From NCBI GenBank assembly GCA_947460175.1, contig CANHGW010000012.1, positions 1-62,182 of the forward strand: a stretch of DNA of 62,182 nt, read 5' to 3'. This document shows positions 8,316 to 16,989 of this stretch, piece by piece. The position numbers were made by a program, and so were the translations under genes. The stretch comes from Bacteroidota bacterium (GTDB lineage: Bacteria; Bacteroidota; Bacteroidia; Chitinophagales; Chitinophagaceae). Under the pieces are notes generated by a model, which made no database searches, was not told the DNA's origin, and was given only the letters and a program-made list of their open reading frames with translations. The first letter of the stretch is position 1; the number at the start of each line of letters is the position of its first letter.

Positions 8316-8419
8316 GTTTATATTATTGCAATTTTAATTCCAAACTAAAAAGTATGCAAAAATGGCAGACAATCAATAAAACATGCTAAATGAGATAAAT
8401 AGATTACAGATTATAAATC

Positions 8420-8845
8420 TTATTTTTTCAAAACAAGCACATTGTCCCAATTATTAACTGGATTCGTTTCGCGGCCATAATAGGTCATGACCATATCAGT
8501 TGCAGTTAAGGTATTAATAGAAAACGTATCCCCATCAAATACCATTTTGGTATCGCTGAATAAATTATAAGCGACTGTATCTAATGAACCTGCTATTCTA
8601 TAATAAGCTGTATTGTTTGTATTAAATTGCACATAATCCCCTACCATTCCGTAGTCTATAACGGTGTCAACAATTGTAGTAGAAGCACCTACATATTGAA
8701 TATCCTGAATACTCATCAGATTCCATTTGTATTGCAATTTTTGAGCTGTGGTTTGAGGTGTCGTTGTAGTCGTTGTCGTTGTTTTATCTTTACCACATGA
8801 GGCTAGAATAGAGATAACAAGTAGACCAAATAATACTTTTTTCAT
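8420..8845 (-). CDS. Lipocalin-like lipoprotein with a threonine linker
   Basis: 141 residues. A lipoprotein signal (MKKVLFGLLVISILASC, cut before Cys17) is followed by GKDK, a run of eight threonines and then a beta-rich domain beginning QKLQYKWNLMSIQDIQY and ending NNWDNVLVLKK. The W-x-L start, with repeated strands describing a stored value and a flag, is typical of the lipocalin-like lipoproteins common in Bacteroidota. The Thr run is encoded by an imperfect trinucleotide repeat near 8760-8785, which may vary in length between strains. The protein would sit in the periplasm or on the outer membrane; its ligand is unknown. Confidence 0.72.
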   Translation of the reverse strand: MKKVLFGLLVISILASCGKDKTTTTTTTTPQTTAQKLQYKWNLMSIQDIQYVGASTTIVDTVIDYGMVGDYVQFNTNNTAYYRIAGSLDTVAYNLFSDTKMVFDGDTFSINTLTATDMVMTYYGRETNPVNNWDNVLVLKK

Positions 8846-8916
8846 ATTTTTTTTATAAGAAATGCAATATTAAGTCTTTTTTAAATTTTGCAGATAAAGT
8901 ATCCTGAAATAATTCT

Positions 8917-9551
8917 TTATAAAATTTGAAGAAAAATAGGGTTTTCTAATTTTTCACAATGTCCATTTATAAAATCTACTTTCATTTCTGAAATAATAAT
9001 CCAATCAAATGGATTAAGTTTTTCAATTATTTTTTTCACGTTAGGTGTAAATAAATTTCCATCTATTTGTAAATGTTCAAGCATTTTTCCATTTTGAAAA
9101 AATCAATACTATAAGAAACAATTGGCATTTTAAAATCAAAATCAAACCCAGCTAATTTTGTTGTAATAAATTCTTGAGCTAATAATTCATTTTTACCAAT
9201 TTTACCAAACGTTTTATTCGCAACTAATGCATAAGGTAATGGAATTGATTTCACCCTATAATAATTTTTATATATTGTATCATTTTGATTACTTAGTATA
9301 TACATTGTGAGAGATCCAGTATTGAATGGGTTAATAACAAATTGGTTATTCAATTTGTTATTGATTTTTTTAACACTTCCATTATTTACAAACAATTTAA
9401 ATTGTTTTGGTTTTAAATCTTCAACAACTACGGTAATTGGATTATCTACTCCTTTATACAAAATACTTGTTTTATCAAATGCTATTGCAACACGTTGGCT
9501 TTTGCAATTGAATCCAAAAAACAATACAATTATAAATAAACTTTTTTTCAT
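8917..9551 (-). pseudogene. Orphan GldM C-terminal-domain protein, frameshifted
   Basis: The reading frame from ATG 9551 (signal peptide MKKSLFIIVLFFGFNC) continues through a GldM-type region (ILYKGVDNPITVVVEDLK, RVKSIPLPYALV, LAGFDFDFKMPIVSYSIDFF), then hits a stop at 9063. The +1 frame carries on without a gap to TAA 8917-8919 (LEHLQIDGNLFTPNVKKIIE, EMKVDFINGHCEKL), the usual end of the GldM C-terminal domain. Adding one A to the A5 run at 9084-9088 fuses both into about 210 residues. GldM is a core T9SS/gliding protein, but this short version has a signal peptide and no transmembrane anchor or other gld neighbours. It starts 25 bp after polA and may be cotranscribed with it. Confidence 0.72.
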
Positions 9552-9576
9552 AAGAAACTTTAAAATATACTGAGTT

Positions 9577-12417
9577 CTAATGCGCCTCCAACCAATTATC
9601 CCCCATACCCACTTCCGCAACTACAGGAACTCCATTCGGCAACATCATGGCGGATTGCATACAGTCCAAAATTAAGGCTTTCATTTCATCGGCTTCTTCT
9701 TTTACAACATCAAATACCAATTCATCATGAACTTGAAGAATCATTTTACTTTGGAGTCTGGAGCTTTTTAATTTGTCATTTATTTTAATCATTGCCAATT
9801 TTATCATATCGGCAGCACTCCCTTGAATTGGACTATTAATCGCATTGCGCTCCGCAAATGAACGCACAGTATGATTGGCCGAAGTAATATCACGCAACCA
9901 ACGTTTACGTCCCATCAAGGTTTGTACATAGCCATGTTCACGTGCAAAGTTGATCGTATCATCCATGTATTTTTGTATGCCCGTAAATTCATTTTTATAA
10001 TTATCAATAATCTCCTTGGCCTCTGTACGACTTATCGATAAATTTTCGGCTAAGCCAAATGCTCCCTGTCCATATATGATTCCAAAGTTGACACTCTTTG
10101 CTTTGTAACGTTGTTCTTTGCTCACCTCACTCTCAGGAATACCATATACCTTAGCAGCAGTCGCTGTATGAATATCTTTGTGTTGTTTGAAAGCATCACA
10201 CATTGCTTCGTCACCACTGATAGCAGCTACCACACGCAATTCGATTTGCGAATAATCGGCACTCATCAATACATGCTTATCATCACGTGGTATAAATGCT
10301 TTTCGTATTTCTCTTCCTTGCTCTGTACGTATAGGAATATTTTGTAAGTTAGGATTTATACTGCTCAATCGTCCTGTGACAGCAATGGTTTGTCCGAAGG
10401 TGGTATGAACTCTTCCTGTACGAGGATTGATCAGTTCGGGCAAGGTATCTACATACGTATTTTTCAATTTTGTAAACTCTCGAAAAGTTAAAATATCATC
10501 ACATATTTTATGTTCATGTGCCAGTTTTGCTAATACTTCTTCGCCTGTTGCATACTGACCTGTTTTTGTTTTTTTTGCTTTTGGGTCGAGCAATAATTTT
10601 TCGAACAGCACTTCGCCTAATTGTTTGGGCGAAGCTAAATTAAATCGAACACCTGCTTGCTTGTATACTAATTCTTCAGATTCTTTGGCCAATTTTTCTA
10701 AAACAACACTATAATTTTTTAAGAATTCCGTATCAATTCGCACTCCTTCATACTCTAGCTCTAGCAATACTTTTATTAATGGTGTATCTACTTCATTGAA
10801 TACTTTTTCCACATCATTCTCTTTCAATAAGGGTGCAAACTTTTGTTTTAACTGCAAGGTGATGTCGGCATCTTCGGCTGCATATTCTTTTATTTTTTCT
10901 ATTTCTACATCGCGCATTGTGCCTTGTCCTTTGCCTTTTTTCCCTATTAACTCTTCGATCGAAACGGGTTTGTATTGTAAGTAATTTTCACTTAATAAAT
11001 CCATGCTACGTTTACCTTCTGGCTCAAAACAATAATGAGCCAACATGGTATCAAATAAATTTCCTTTGAGTTCAATGCCATAGTTTTTTAATACCAATAA
11101 ATCATACTTGGTGTTTTGTCCTATCCATAAAATATGTTCGTTGTCAAACAACACAGTGAATTCATTTAAGATAGCAATACAATCTTCTCTGTTGGCAGGC
11201 AATGGAACATAGTAGGCTTCATGTGCTTTTACAGCAAAACTCATTCCGACTAATTCGCATACATTGGCATCCAATCCAGTTGTTTCAGTATCAAAGCATA
11301 GTTCCAATTTATTAATTTGAAGATTTGTCAATTTGAAAATGAAGTCTTTTCGATTTTCTATCGTGTCTAAAAGATGATATGTGTGTTCTATATCATGAAT
11401 GGTTTTATGTTGTATGATTTCTTGTGAAAACAAATCTTGTTGAATATTGTCATCTTTCGACTTTTTATTGTCTCCTTTCGACTCTACAGCATTTCCAAAC
11501 AAATCAAATTGTGTATCTACTTTACCTACCGTTCCTACTTGAAATTCTTGTCCAAGTATTCTTTTGCCCAGGGTTCTAAATTCTAACTCATTGAATACCT
11601 CTGCCAAGGCTTCCCTATTCCATTCACTTAATGTAAAATCTTCTTCATGAAACACACAAGGAACATCTAAAATAATCGTTGCCAATTTTTTACTCATGAT
11701 GGCATCTTCTTTACTTGCGCGAATTTTTTCACCAATAGATCCTTTTATGTTGTCTGCATTGTCCAACACATTTTCCATAGTGCCATATTCTTTCAAAAGT
11801 TTAGCTGCTGTTTTTTCACCTACACCTTTTATACCCGGAATATTATCGACCGCATCACCCATCATACCGAGCATATCTATTACTTGACTCACACGTTCAA
11901 TATCCCATTTTTCTAAAATTTCTTTTTCCCCTAAAAAAGCTGCTTTCGCAAATCCTGATGCTGGTCGATAAATTTTCACTTTATCATTTACCAATTGTCC
12001 GTAATCTTTATCAGGGGTTACCATCACTACCTCATAGCCTGCTTGCGATGCTTTTACACTCAAGGTGCCAATGATATCATCGGCTTCATATCCGGGCACT
12101 TCAATGATAGGTATATTAAATGCACGCAATAATTTTTTAATATCAGGCACAGCAGATATAATATCCTCAGGTGTTTCTTGTCGATTGGCTTTATATGCTG
12201 CAAAGTCATCATGTCGTTCTGTTTTATCTTTGGTATCAAAGCACACCGCTAAATGTGTGGCTTTATGATTATTAATGATGTCCATCAATGCATTTAAAAA
12301 ACCAAATTGTGCATTGGTATTTTTTCCAGTGGATGTTACACGTGGGCTTTTAGACAATGCGTAATAAGCACGAAATATGAGGGCAAAGGCATCGAGTAAA
12401 TACAGTTTTTTCTCCAT
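9577..12417 (-). CDS. polA: DNA polymerase I with 5'-3' and 3'-5' exonuclease domains
   Basis: 946 residues. The 5' nuclease domain (about 1-290) has LLDAFALIFRAYYAL, YEADDIIGTL and DNIPGIKGVGEKTA. The proofreading domain is intact, with Exo I CFDTETTGLDA, Exo II around WIGQNTKYDLLVL and Exo III in YAAEDADITLQL. The polymerase domain carries motif A SADYSQIELRV, motif B RYKAKSVNFGIIYGQG and motif C LQVHDELVFDV. It fills gaps after primer removal and excision repair. A linker around 290-345 (VDTQFDLFGNAVESKGDNKK and beyond) is low complexity. The gene is monocistronic or followed by the GldM-like gene. Confidence 0.97.
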   Translation of the reverse strand: MEKKLYLLDAFALIFRAYYALSKSPRVTSTGKNTNAQFGFLNALMDIINNHKATHLAVCFDTKDKTERHDDFAAYKANRQETPEDIISAVPDIKKLLRAFNIPIIEVPGYEADDIIGTLSVKASQAGYEVVMVTPDKDYGQLVNDKVKIYRPASGFAKAAFLGEKEILEKWDIERVSQVIDMLGMMGDAVDNIPGIKGVGEKTAAKLLKEYGTMENVLDNADNIKGSIGEKIRASKEDAIMSKKLATIILDVPCVFHEEDFTLSEWNREALAEVFNELEFRTLGKRILGQEFQVGTVGKVDTQFDLFGNAVESKGDNKKSKDDNIQQDLFSQEIIQHKTIHDIEHTYHLLDTIENRKDFIFKLTNLQINKLELCFDTETTGLDANVCELVGMSFAVKAHEAYYVPLPANREDCIAILNEFTVLFDNEHILWIGQNTKYDLLVLKNYGIELKGNLFDTMLAHYCFEPEGKRSMDLLSENYLQYKPVSIEELIGKKGKGQGTMRDVEIEKIKEYAAEDADITLQLKQKFAPLLKENDVEKVFNEVDTPLIKVLLELEYEGVRIDTEFLKNYSVVLEKLAKESEELVYKQAGVRFNLASPKQLGEVLFEKLLLDPKAKKTKTGQYATGEEVLAKLAHEHKICDDILTFREFTKLKNTYVDTLPELINPRTGRVHTTFGQTIAVTGRLSSINPNLQNIPIRTEQGREIRKAFIPRDDKHVLMSADYSQIELRVVAAISGDEAMCDAFKQHKDIHTATAAKVYGIPESEVSKEQRYKAKSVNFGIIYGQGAFGLAENLSISRTEAKEIIDNYKNEFTGIQKYMDDTINFAREHGYVQTLMGRKRWLRDITSANHTVRSFAERNAINSPIQGSAADMIKLAMIKINDKLKSSRLQSKMILQVHDELVFDVVKEEADEMKALILDCMQSAMMLPNGVPVVAEVGMGDNWLEAH

Positions 12418-12505
12418 GTGGTGAAAGTACGAAGAAAATGAGAAAATGGATATGGAATTGAAAACAGAAAAAATCCTTATCTTTATTTTTCAATAATCTA
12501 TTTTT

Positions 12506-13426
12506 ATGAAAACTTTATTCACCTTGCTTTTAGCATTTATCTGTTTGTCAAATTTCGCTTCTACTTTTGACAACAATATCAATCCTGTTTTAAAAAATAA
12601 AAGTTTTATAGAAAAATTTGGAATAGAACCCAGCTCAACTACTGATGAGATTTTACGCATTCAAACTCATTTGGAATACGTAGAAAATTTATTGAGAAAC
12701 ACAAAAACTAAAGGACTTTCTAAAACACAACAAACTAATAGAGTACATTTATTAGACTTATTACATAGTTATTGGCAAGCAGGTATTTTCCCAAAGAATT
12801 ATGATATGGAAGAACGCAAACCTTGTTTTATTGATAAAGATGGCACCATTTGTGCAGTGGGTTATTTAGTAGAACAAACTGCAGGTAGAGATGTGGCTGA
12901 ATATATAAATACACAATACCAATATGCCAATATCAAAGACATTCATTTAGCTAAATTAAATAAATGGATAAAAGATAGTGGCCTCTCGCTCGAGGAATGT
13001 GCGATGATACAACCTAATTATACACCTACACATTTGTCTAATCGAAATAATCCTACTACAGGCGCTATAGCAGCTTCAATATGCTTTACTGGTTTAAATA
13101 CATATAATTCAATTGTACACTTGAATCATTCTTTGACAAATGATGGCAAAAACAAAAATGCAATAACAGGCGTATTTTTGGGAGTATCGCAAATTGGATG
13201 GGGTATAGCTAACTACAGTGTATCAAAAAACAATCAAAATCCAACACACCATAAAACATTCTTTGCTACAAATTTGCTAAGTGGCTCTGTGGCTATTTTA
13301 AGCAGTGGATTTAACTACATTACAAACAGAACGCCAAAAACATCAAAGAAAAACCATATTGGTTTATTTACATATCCAATTGAAAACAACTTGGTGTATG
13401 GTTTACAATGGAATAGGGGATTGTAA
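12506..13426 (+). CDS. Secreted/membrane protein of unknown family with a C-F-I-D-x-D-G-x-I-C motif
   Basis: 306 residues with a signal peptide (MKTLFTLLLAFICLSNFAS). The central part (about 45-175) is helical and contains KPCFIDKDGTICAVGYLVEQ, GRDVAEYINTQYQYA and SGLSLEECAMIQPNY; I recall this set recurring in uncharacterised Bacteroidota proteins. Two hydrophobic segments (about 188-210 and 255-275) suggest that the C-terminal region is in a membrane. The paired cysteines and DxDG stretch could form a metal or disulfide site, but no function is known to me. A -7-like TATCTTTA lies at 12478-12485. Confidence 0.7.
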   Translation: MKTLFTLLLAFICLSNFASTFDNNINPVLKNKSFIEKFGIEPSSTTDEILRIQTHLEYVENLLRNTKTKGLSKTQQTNRVHLLDLLHSYWQAGIFPKNYDMEERKPCFIDKDGTICAVGYLVEQTAGRDVAEYINTQYQYANIKDIHLAKLNKWIKDSGLSLEECAMIQPNYTPTHLSNRNNPTTGAIAASICFTGLNTYNSIVHLNHSLTNDGKNKNAITGVFLGVSQIGWGIANYSVSKNNQNPTHHKTFFATNLLSGSVAILSSGFNYITNRTPKTSKKNHIGLFTYPIENNLVYGLQWNRGL

Positions 13427-13448
13427 AAGCTAATAGAATTTTTTATTG

Positions 13449-13456
13449 TAAATTTG
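13449..13456 (+). promoter_or_regulatory. -7 element TAAATTTG of the toxin-antitoxin operon
   Basis: An exact TAnnTTTG match 15 bases before ATG 13472. It overlaps the upstream in-frame start at 13454, which therefore cannot be used from this promoter. Confidence 0.5.
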
Positions 13457-13471
13457 TTTAAAATTTCAAAG

Positions 13472-13696
13472 ATGAGTACTGCCGATATTAAACAACAACT
13501 CCATTATTATATTGACAATGCTGACGAGGAAAAAGTTGAAGCAATATTCACTCTTTTGAAGAATGATATTTGTAGTTTTTCTATGTTGAGTGATGAGCAT
13601 AAAACAGAATTAGACACAAGACTTGGCGAATATTTGGAGGCTAAAGGAACGTCTTACTCATGGTCACAAGCATTAAAAATTATTCGTTCAAAATAA
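13472..13696 (+). CDS. Addiction-module antitoxin, CHP02574-like
   Basis: 74 residues from ATG 13472 (MSTADIKQQLHYYIDNADEE). The C-terminal half, LSDEHKTELDTRLGEYLEAK followed by SYSWSQALKIIRSK, is the pattern of the CHP02574/unstable antitoxin family that pairs with ParE/RelE-type toxins. Such antitoxins bind the toxin through the C-terminal part and usually repress their own promoter. The toxin gene begins 10 bp downstream. An upstream start at 13454 would fall inside the -7 element, so I prefer 13472. Confidence 0.8.
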   Translation: MSTADIKQQLHYYIDNADEEKVEAIFTLLKNDICSFSMLSDEHKTELDTRLGEYLEAKGTSYSWSQALKIIRSK

Positions 13697-13706
13697 TTAT
13701 TATCGG

Positions 13707-13907
13707 ATGAAGGAATTTCAATTTATCATTCGCGACAAAGCCTTAGTAGAAATTAAAGAGGCCTATGATTGGTATGAATTGCAAGTTGAAGGATTAGGAG
13801 AACGCTTTTTAAATAAACTTGAATATTATTTTGAAAAAATCCTAGAAAATCCAAATCAATTCAGAAGGACCTATAAAAACTTTAAAGAGATTTATATACA
13901 TATCTAA
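13707..13907 (+). CDS. ParE/RelE-family toxin, C-terminally shortened
   Basis: 66 residues. The start MKEFQFIIRDKALVEIKEAY, then DWYELQVEGLGERFLNKLEY and NPNQFRRTYKNFKEIYIH, is the ParE/RelE fold of the partner of CHP02574 antitoxins. Full-length members are about 95-100 residues and continue after the IYIH strand with a PY-x-I-xY-type strand and a final strand holding active-site residues. Here a TAA follows IYIHI, and none of the downstream frames restores the missing part. The toxin is therefore probably inactive; the antitoxin is intact. The next gene's promoter begins 24 bp later. Confidence 0.75.
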   Translation: MKEFQFIIRDKALVEIKEAYDWYELQVEGLGERFLNKLEYYFEKILENPNQFRRTYKNFKEIYIHI

Positions 13908-13931
13908 TACCAATCTCAACCCTCGATTGTT

Positions 13932-13939
13932 TATCTTTG
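13932..13939 (+). promoter_or_regulatory. -7 element TATCTTTG
   Basis: An exact TAnnTTTG match with 6 bases to the ATG at 13946, giving a nearly leaderless mRNA for the acyltransferase-like gene. Confidence 0.5.
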
Positions 13940-13945
13940 ACGTTC

Positions 13946-15100
13946 ATGAAAAAAATCATTGTAGATAATGAAATCTTAGCTAAAGCATTTTTGGAAATGC
14001 CATTGGCTATTTACAAACATGACAAGAGTTATATTCGCCCCTTGGATAAAGACATTGAAGAAGTCTTTGACAAATCAAAAAACAAATTCTATCGACATGG
14101 TGAATGTGAGCGCTGGTTATTTCAACAACCTGACGGAACCTATGTAGGACGTTTAGCCGTTTTTGTCAATAAAAAATATACCAATGATCAACCTACAGGT
14201 GGTATAGGATTTTACGAAAGTATCAATGATCAATCATTGGCCAATTTTATGTTTGACGAAGCGAAGGCTTGGTTATTAGCTCGAGGTATGGAAGCCATGG
14301 ATGGACCTATCAATTTTGGCGAACGAGATCGATGGTGGGGTTTGTTGGTCAATGGATTTGAAGAGCCCTTGTATTGCATGAATTATAATCCACCTTATTA
14401 CCAACAATTGTTTGAAAATTACGGCTTCAACGTCTACTTTAATCAACTTTGTTTTGGCATGGATGTATCTACACCACTTAGTGACAAAATGAATCGTTGG
14501 CACGACCATTATGAAAAAGATCCTGATTTTTCGGTACGACATATCAAGAAAGATGAGTTGGATAAATTTGCTCAAGATTTTTCCACCATTTACAATAAAG
14601 CATGGGCTAAACATGGTGGAGGTAAAACGATTGAATTGAAACAAGCAAAATTAATTTTTGCGAAAATGAAACCTGTAATAGATGAAAAAATTACCTGGTT
14701 TGTATATTACAAAAACGAACCTATTGCTATGTGGGTCAATATTCCTGATTTGAATCAGTACTTCAAACATTTCAATGGCAAGTTTGGATTATTACAAAAA
14801 CTACATTTCCTCTATCTTAAAATGACAGGTGCTTGTAAACGATTTGTAGGTGTGGTATATGGTGTAGTGCCCGAATGGCAAGGCAAAGGAACCGATGCTT
14901 ACATGATTGTAGAATGTGGCAAAGTAGTACAACCCACGTTGCGTTATCAAAAATATGAAATGCAATGGATTGGTGATTTTAATCCCAAAATGATAAATCT
15001 AGCAGCTAATCTTGAAGCTTCCGAAGTTCGCCGATTAAGTACCTATCGTTATCTATTCAATCGTACATTAGAATTTAAACGACATCCTACCTTAGGTTAA
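13946..15100 (+). CDS. GNAT-fold acyltransferase-like protein (conserved, unknown substrate)
   Basis: 384 residues from ATG 13946 (MKKIIVDNEILAKAFLEMPL). Segments such as GRLAVFVNKKY, GGIGFYESINDQSLANFMFD and AMDGPINFGERDRWWGLLVN follow the layout of a large group of GNAT-like proteins (YghO-type) in which two acetyltransferase-like folds are joined; a second fold lies near GVVPEWQGKGTDAYMIVECG. The substrate is unknown. The LtaS-like gene starts 5 bp downstream, so the two form an operon, perhaps acting on envelope lipids (inference). Confidence 0.72.
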   Translation: MKKIIVDNEILAKAFLEMPLAIYKHDKSYIRPLDKDIEEVFDKSKNKFYRHGECERWLFQQPDGTYVGRLAVFVNKKYTNDQPTGGIGFYESINDQSLANFMFDEAKAWLLARGMEAMDGPINFGERDRWWGLLVNGFEEPLYCMNYNPPYYQQLFENYGFNVYFNQLCFGMDVSTPLSDKMNRWHDHYEKDPDFSVRHIKKDELDKFAQDFSTIYNKAWAKHGGGKTIELKQAKLIFAKMKPVIDEKITWFVYYKNEPIAMWVNIPDLNQYFKHFNGKFGLLQKLHFLYLKMTGACKRFVGVVYGVVPEWQGKGTDAYMIVECGKVVQPTLRYQKYEMQWIGDFNPKMINLAANLEASEVRRLSTYRYLFNRTLEFKRHPTLG

Positions 15101-15105
15101 CATCC

Positions 15106-16986
15106 ATGAAGAGTTTAATCAAATACACTTTATCGCTTTTTATTTTCTGGTTAATCGTCTTTTTTTTCAACAGGCTATTTTTTGTACTCTATCAAATGCC
15201 AATTGGAAATAAAATCAAAAACGGAAACGATTTATATTTAGCATTTATCAAAGGTTACCCCTTGGATTTTTCTACTTCCACTATGTTGGTTCTGATTCCA
15301 ATGTTAGTTGCGTTGATTTATTATATTTTTCATAAAGAAGGTATTAAAAATGCATTACCGAAAGTTATTGCAACTTTGTTGATTATTTATATTGCTGTAT
15401 CACTTTCAGATGCAGGATTATACCGCGAGTGGAATGCCAAAATCAATATGCAGGCTCTAGAACATTTTCAAAATCCGTCTGAAGTTCTAAAAACAATTTC
15501 TGTTAAATTACTTATTATCTACGTTGTATTATTAATTGGGCTTTCTTATCTCTTTCTTTTTATTTATAAAAAATTGGTTCAACCGATTTTATCAAAAGAA
15601 GAATCGACAAACATTAAAAAAAGAATTGTCTATGGATTTCTTTTTTTTATAGTAAGTGGAGGCCTGGCTGTGATAGTAATACGTGGAGGGATTACGAACA
15701 TGCCTATCAATCAAAGTATTGCTTACTTCAGCAATGATATTTTGGCCAATGATATTGCAGTGAATCCTTTGTATAGTTTGATACAAGACCTAGATATCAA
15801 AAATAAAATTCCAGATTCTACCATATATAAATTGAGAAGTAATGAAGAAGCACAAGCTATTATTGCCGATGACTTTTCACTTGTCAATGATTCATCATTG
15901 AAAATATTAAACACAACCCGTCCTAACTTAGTATATATATTTCTTGAAAGTTGGAGTGTTGATAATATCAGTCGACTGGGTGGTATAGAAGGATGCACAC
16001 CTCAGTTTAATAAGTTGTGTGACGAAGGATTACTCTTTACCAATGCCTATTCCAATGCATATGTATCAGACCAAGGCATTCCTGCTGTGTTAAGCGCATA
16101 TCCATCGGTGTCGAGAATGGCAATCACGAATCAACCTGCTAAAATACACAACCTGCCATGTATAAGTGAAGAATTGGAACCATTAGGCTATTCGCGTTCA
16201 TTTTTATTTGGAGGAGAATTAGTATATGGCAATTTGCGTGGCTACTTATTAGAAAAGAAATTTACTGACCTGACCGAAGTATATGATCTTACTCAATATC
16301 CAAAAGGAAAACTAGGCGTGCAAGATGAATATACTTTCAACGAATTGGCAATAAAATTAAATCAAAAAAAAGAACCCTTTTTGTATGGCTTTTTTACACA
16401 AAGTACTCATATGCCTTATGATTTCTCCCCTTCAGATAATTGGCAATCTGAGAAAAACGACCCTGAAAAAAAATACACTGAATCGATTCATTATGCTGAC
16501 ATTCATTTAGGTAAATTTTTTGAACAGGTTAAAAAACAAGCATGGTATGCTAATACATTATTTGTAGTGGTAGCCGATCATAGTCATAATACTATCAAGC
16601 AATGGGATCCTGTATCACCCCAACGCAGTAAAATTCCAATGTTATTTATTGGTGGTGCATTGAGCAATGAATGGAAAGGTAAATCGCGGGATAAAATAGT
16701 ATCTCAATTGGACATAACTTCTACCATACTACATCAGATGCATTTACCTTCATCTCGTTATCCTTGGTCAAGAGATATGATGAACCCTTCCAAACCATCA
16801 TCTGCTTATTATGTATATTATGGAGGTGCGGGTTATATCAATGAAAGTGGATTTGCTTCAGCAAGTTTACAAAACAAATCCTTGATTACGACTGACCTAA
16901 AGGACTCATCAATCATACAAAAAATGAATGGCAAACTAGCTAGCTTTGAACAACTAGTGTATGAAGATGTACGTACTCGAAAATAA
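15106..16986 (+). CDS. LtaS-type membrane phosphotransferase/sulfatase-fold enzyme
   Basis: 626 residues. Five membrane helices occupy about 1-200, followed by an extracytoplasmic alkaline-phosphatase-superfamily domain. Visible metal-site and active-site parts are RPNLVYIFLESWSVDN (metal Glu), NAYVSDQGIPAVLSAYPS (nucleophile region, with Ser in the place of the usual Thr), a Phe-rich core FLYGFFTQSTHMPYDF and VVVADHSHN (metal Asp-His). This is the architecture of lipoteichoic acid synthases. In Gram-negative Bacteroidota such enzymes probably move phosphoglycerol or phosphoethanolamine onto envelope glycans or lipids. It is cotranscribed with the GNAT-like gene and convergent with the hexosaminidase gene. 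Confidence 0.88.
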   Translation: MKSLIKYTLSLFIFWLIVFFFNRLFFVLYQMPIGNKIKNGNDLYLAFIKGYPLDFSTSTMLVLIPMLVALIYYIFHKEGIKNALPKVIATLLIIYIAVSLSDAGLYREWNAKINMQALEHFQNPSEVLKTISVKLLIIYVVLLIGLSYLFLFIYKKLVQPILSKEESTNIKKRIVYGFLFFIVSGGLAVIVIRGGITNMPINQSIAYFSNDILANDIAVNPLYSLIQDLDIKNKIPDSTIYKLRSNEEAQAIIADDFSLVNDSSLKILNTTRPNLVYIFLESWSVDNISRLGGIEGCTPQFNKLCDEGLLFTNAYSNAYVSDQGIPAVLSAYPSVSRMAITNQPAKIHNLPCISEELEPLGYSRSFLFGGELVYGNLRGYLLEKKFTDLTEVYDLTQYPKGKLGVQDEYTFNELAIKLNQKKEPFLYGFFTQSTHMPYDFSPSDNWQSEKNDPEKKYTESIHYADIHLGKFFEQVKKQAWYANTLFVVVADHSHNTIKQWDPVSPQRSKIPMLFIGGALSNEWKGKSRDKIVSQLDITSTILHQMHLPSSRYPWSRDMMNPSKPSSAYYVYYGGAGYINESGFASASLQNKSLITTDLKDSSIIQKMNGKLASFEQLVYEDVRTRK

Positions 16987-16989
16987 AAT

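Noticed and set aside
8755-8790. Threonine-coding trinucleotide tract as a CRISPR-like or regulatory repeat
   Set aside because: It is a simple ACA/ACG-type run inside a lipoprotein gene; no spacer structure. No CRISPR array was seen anywhere in the window.
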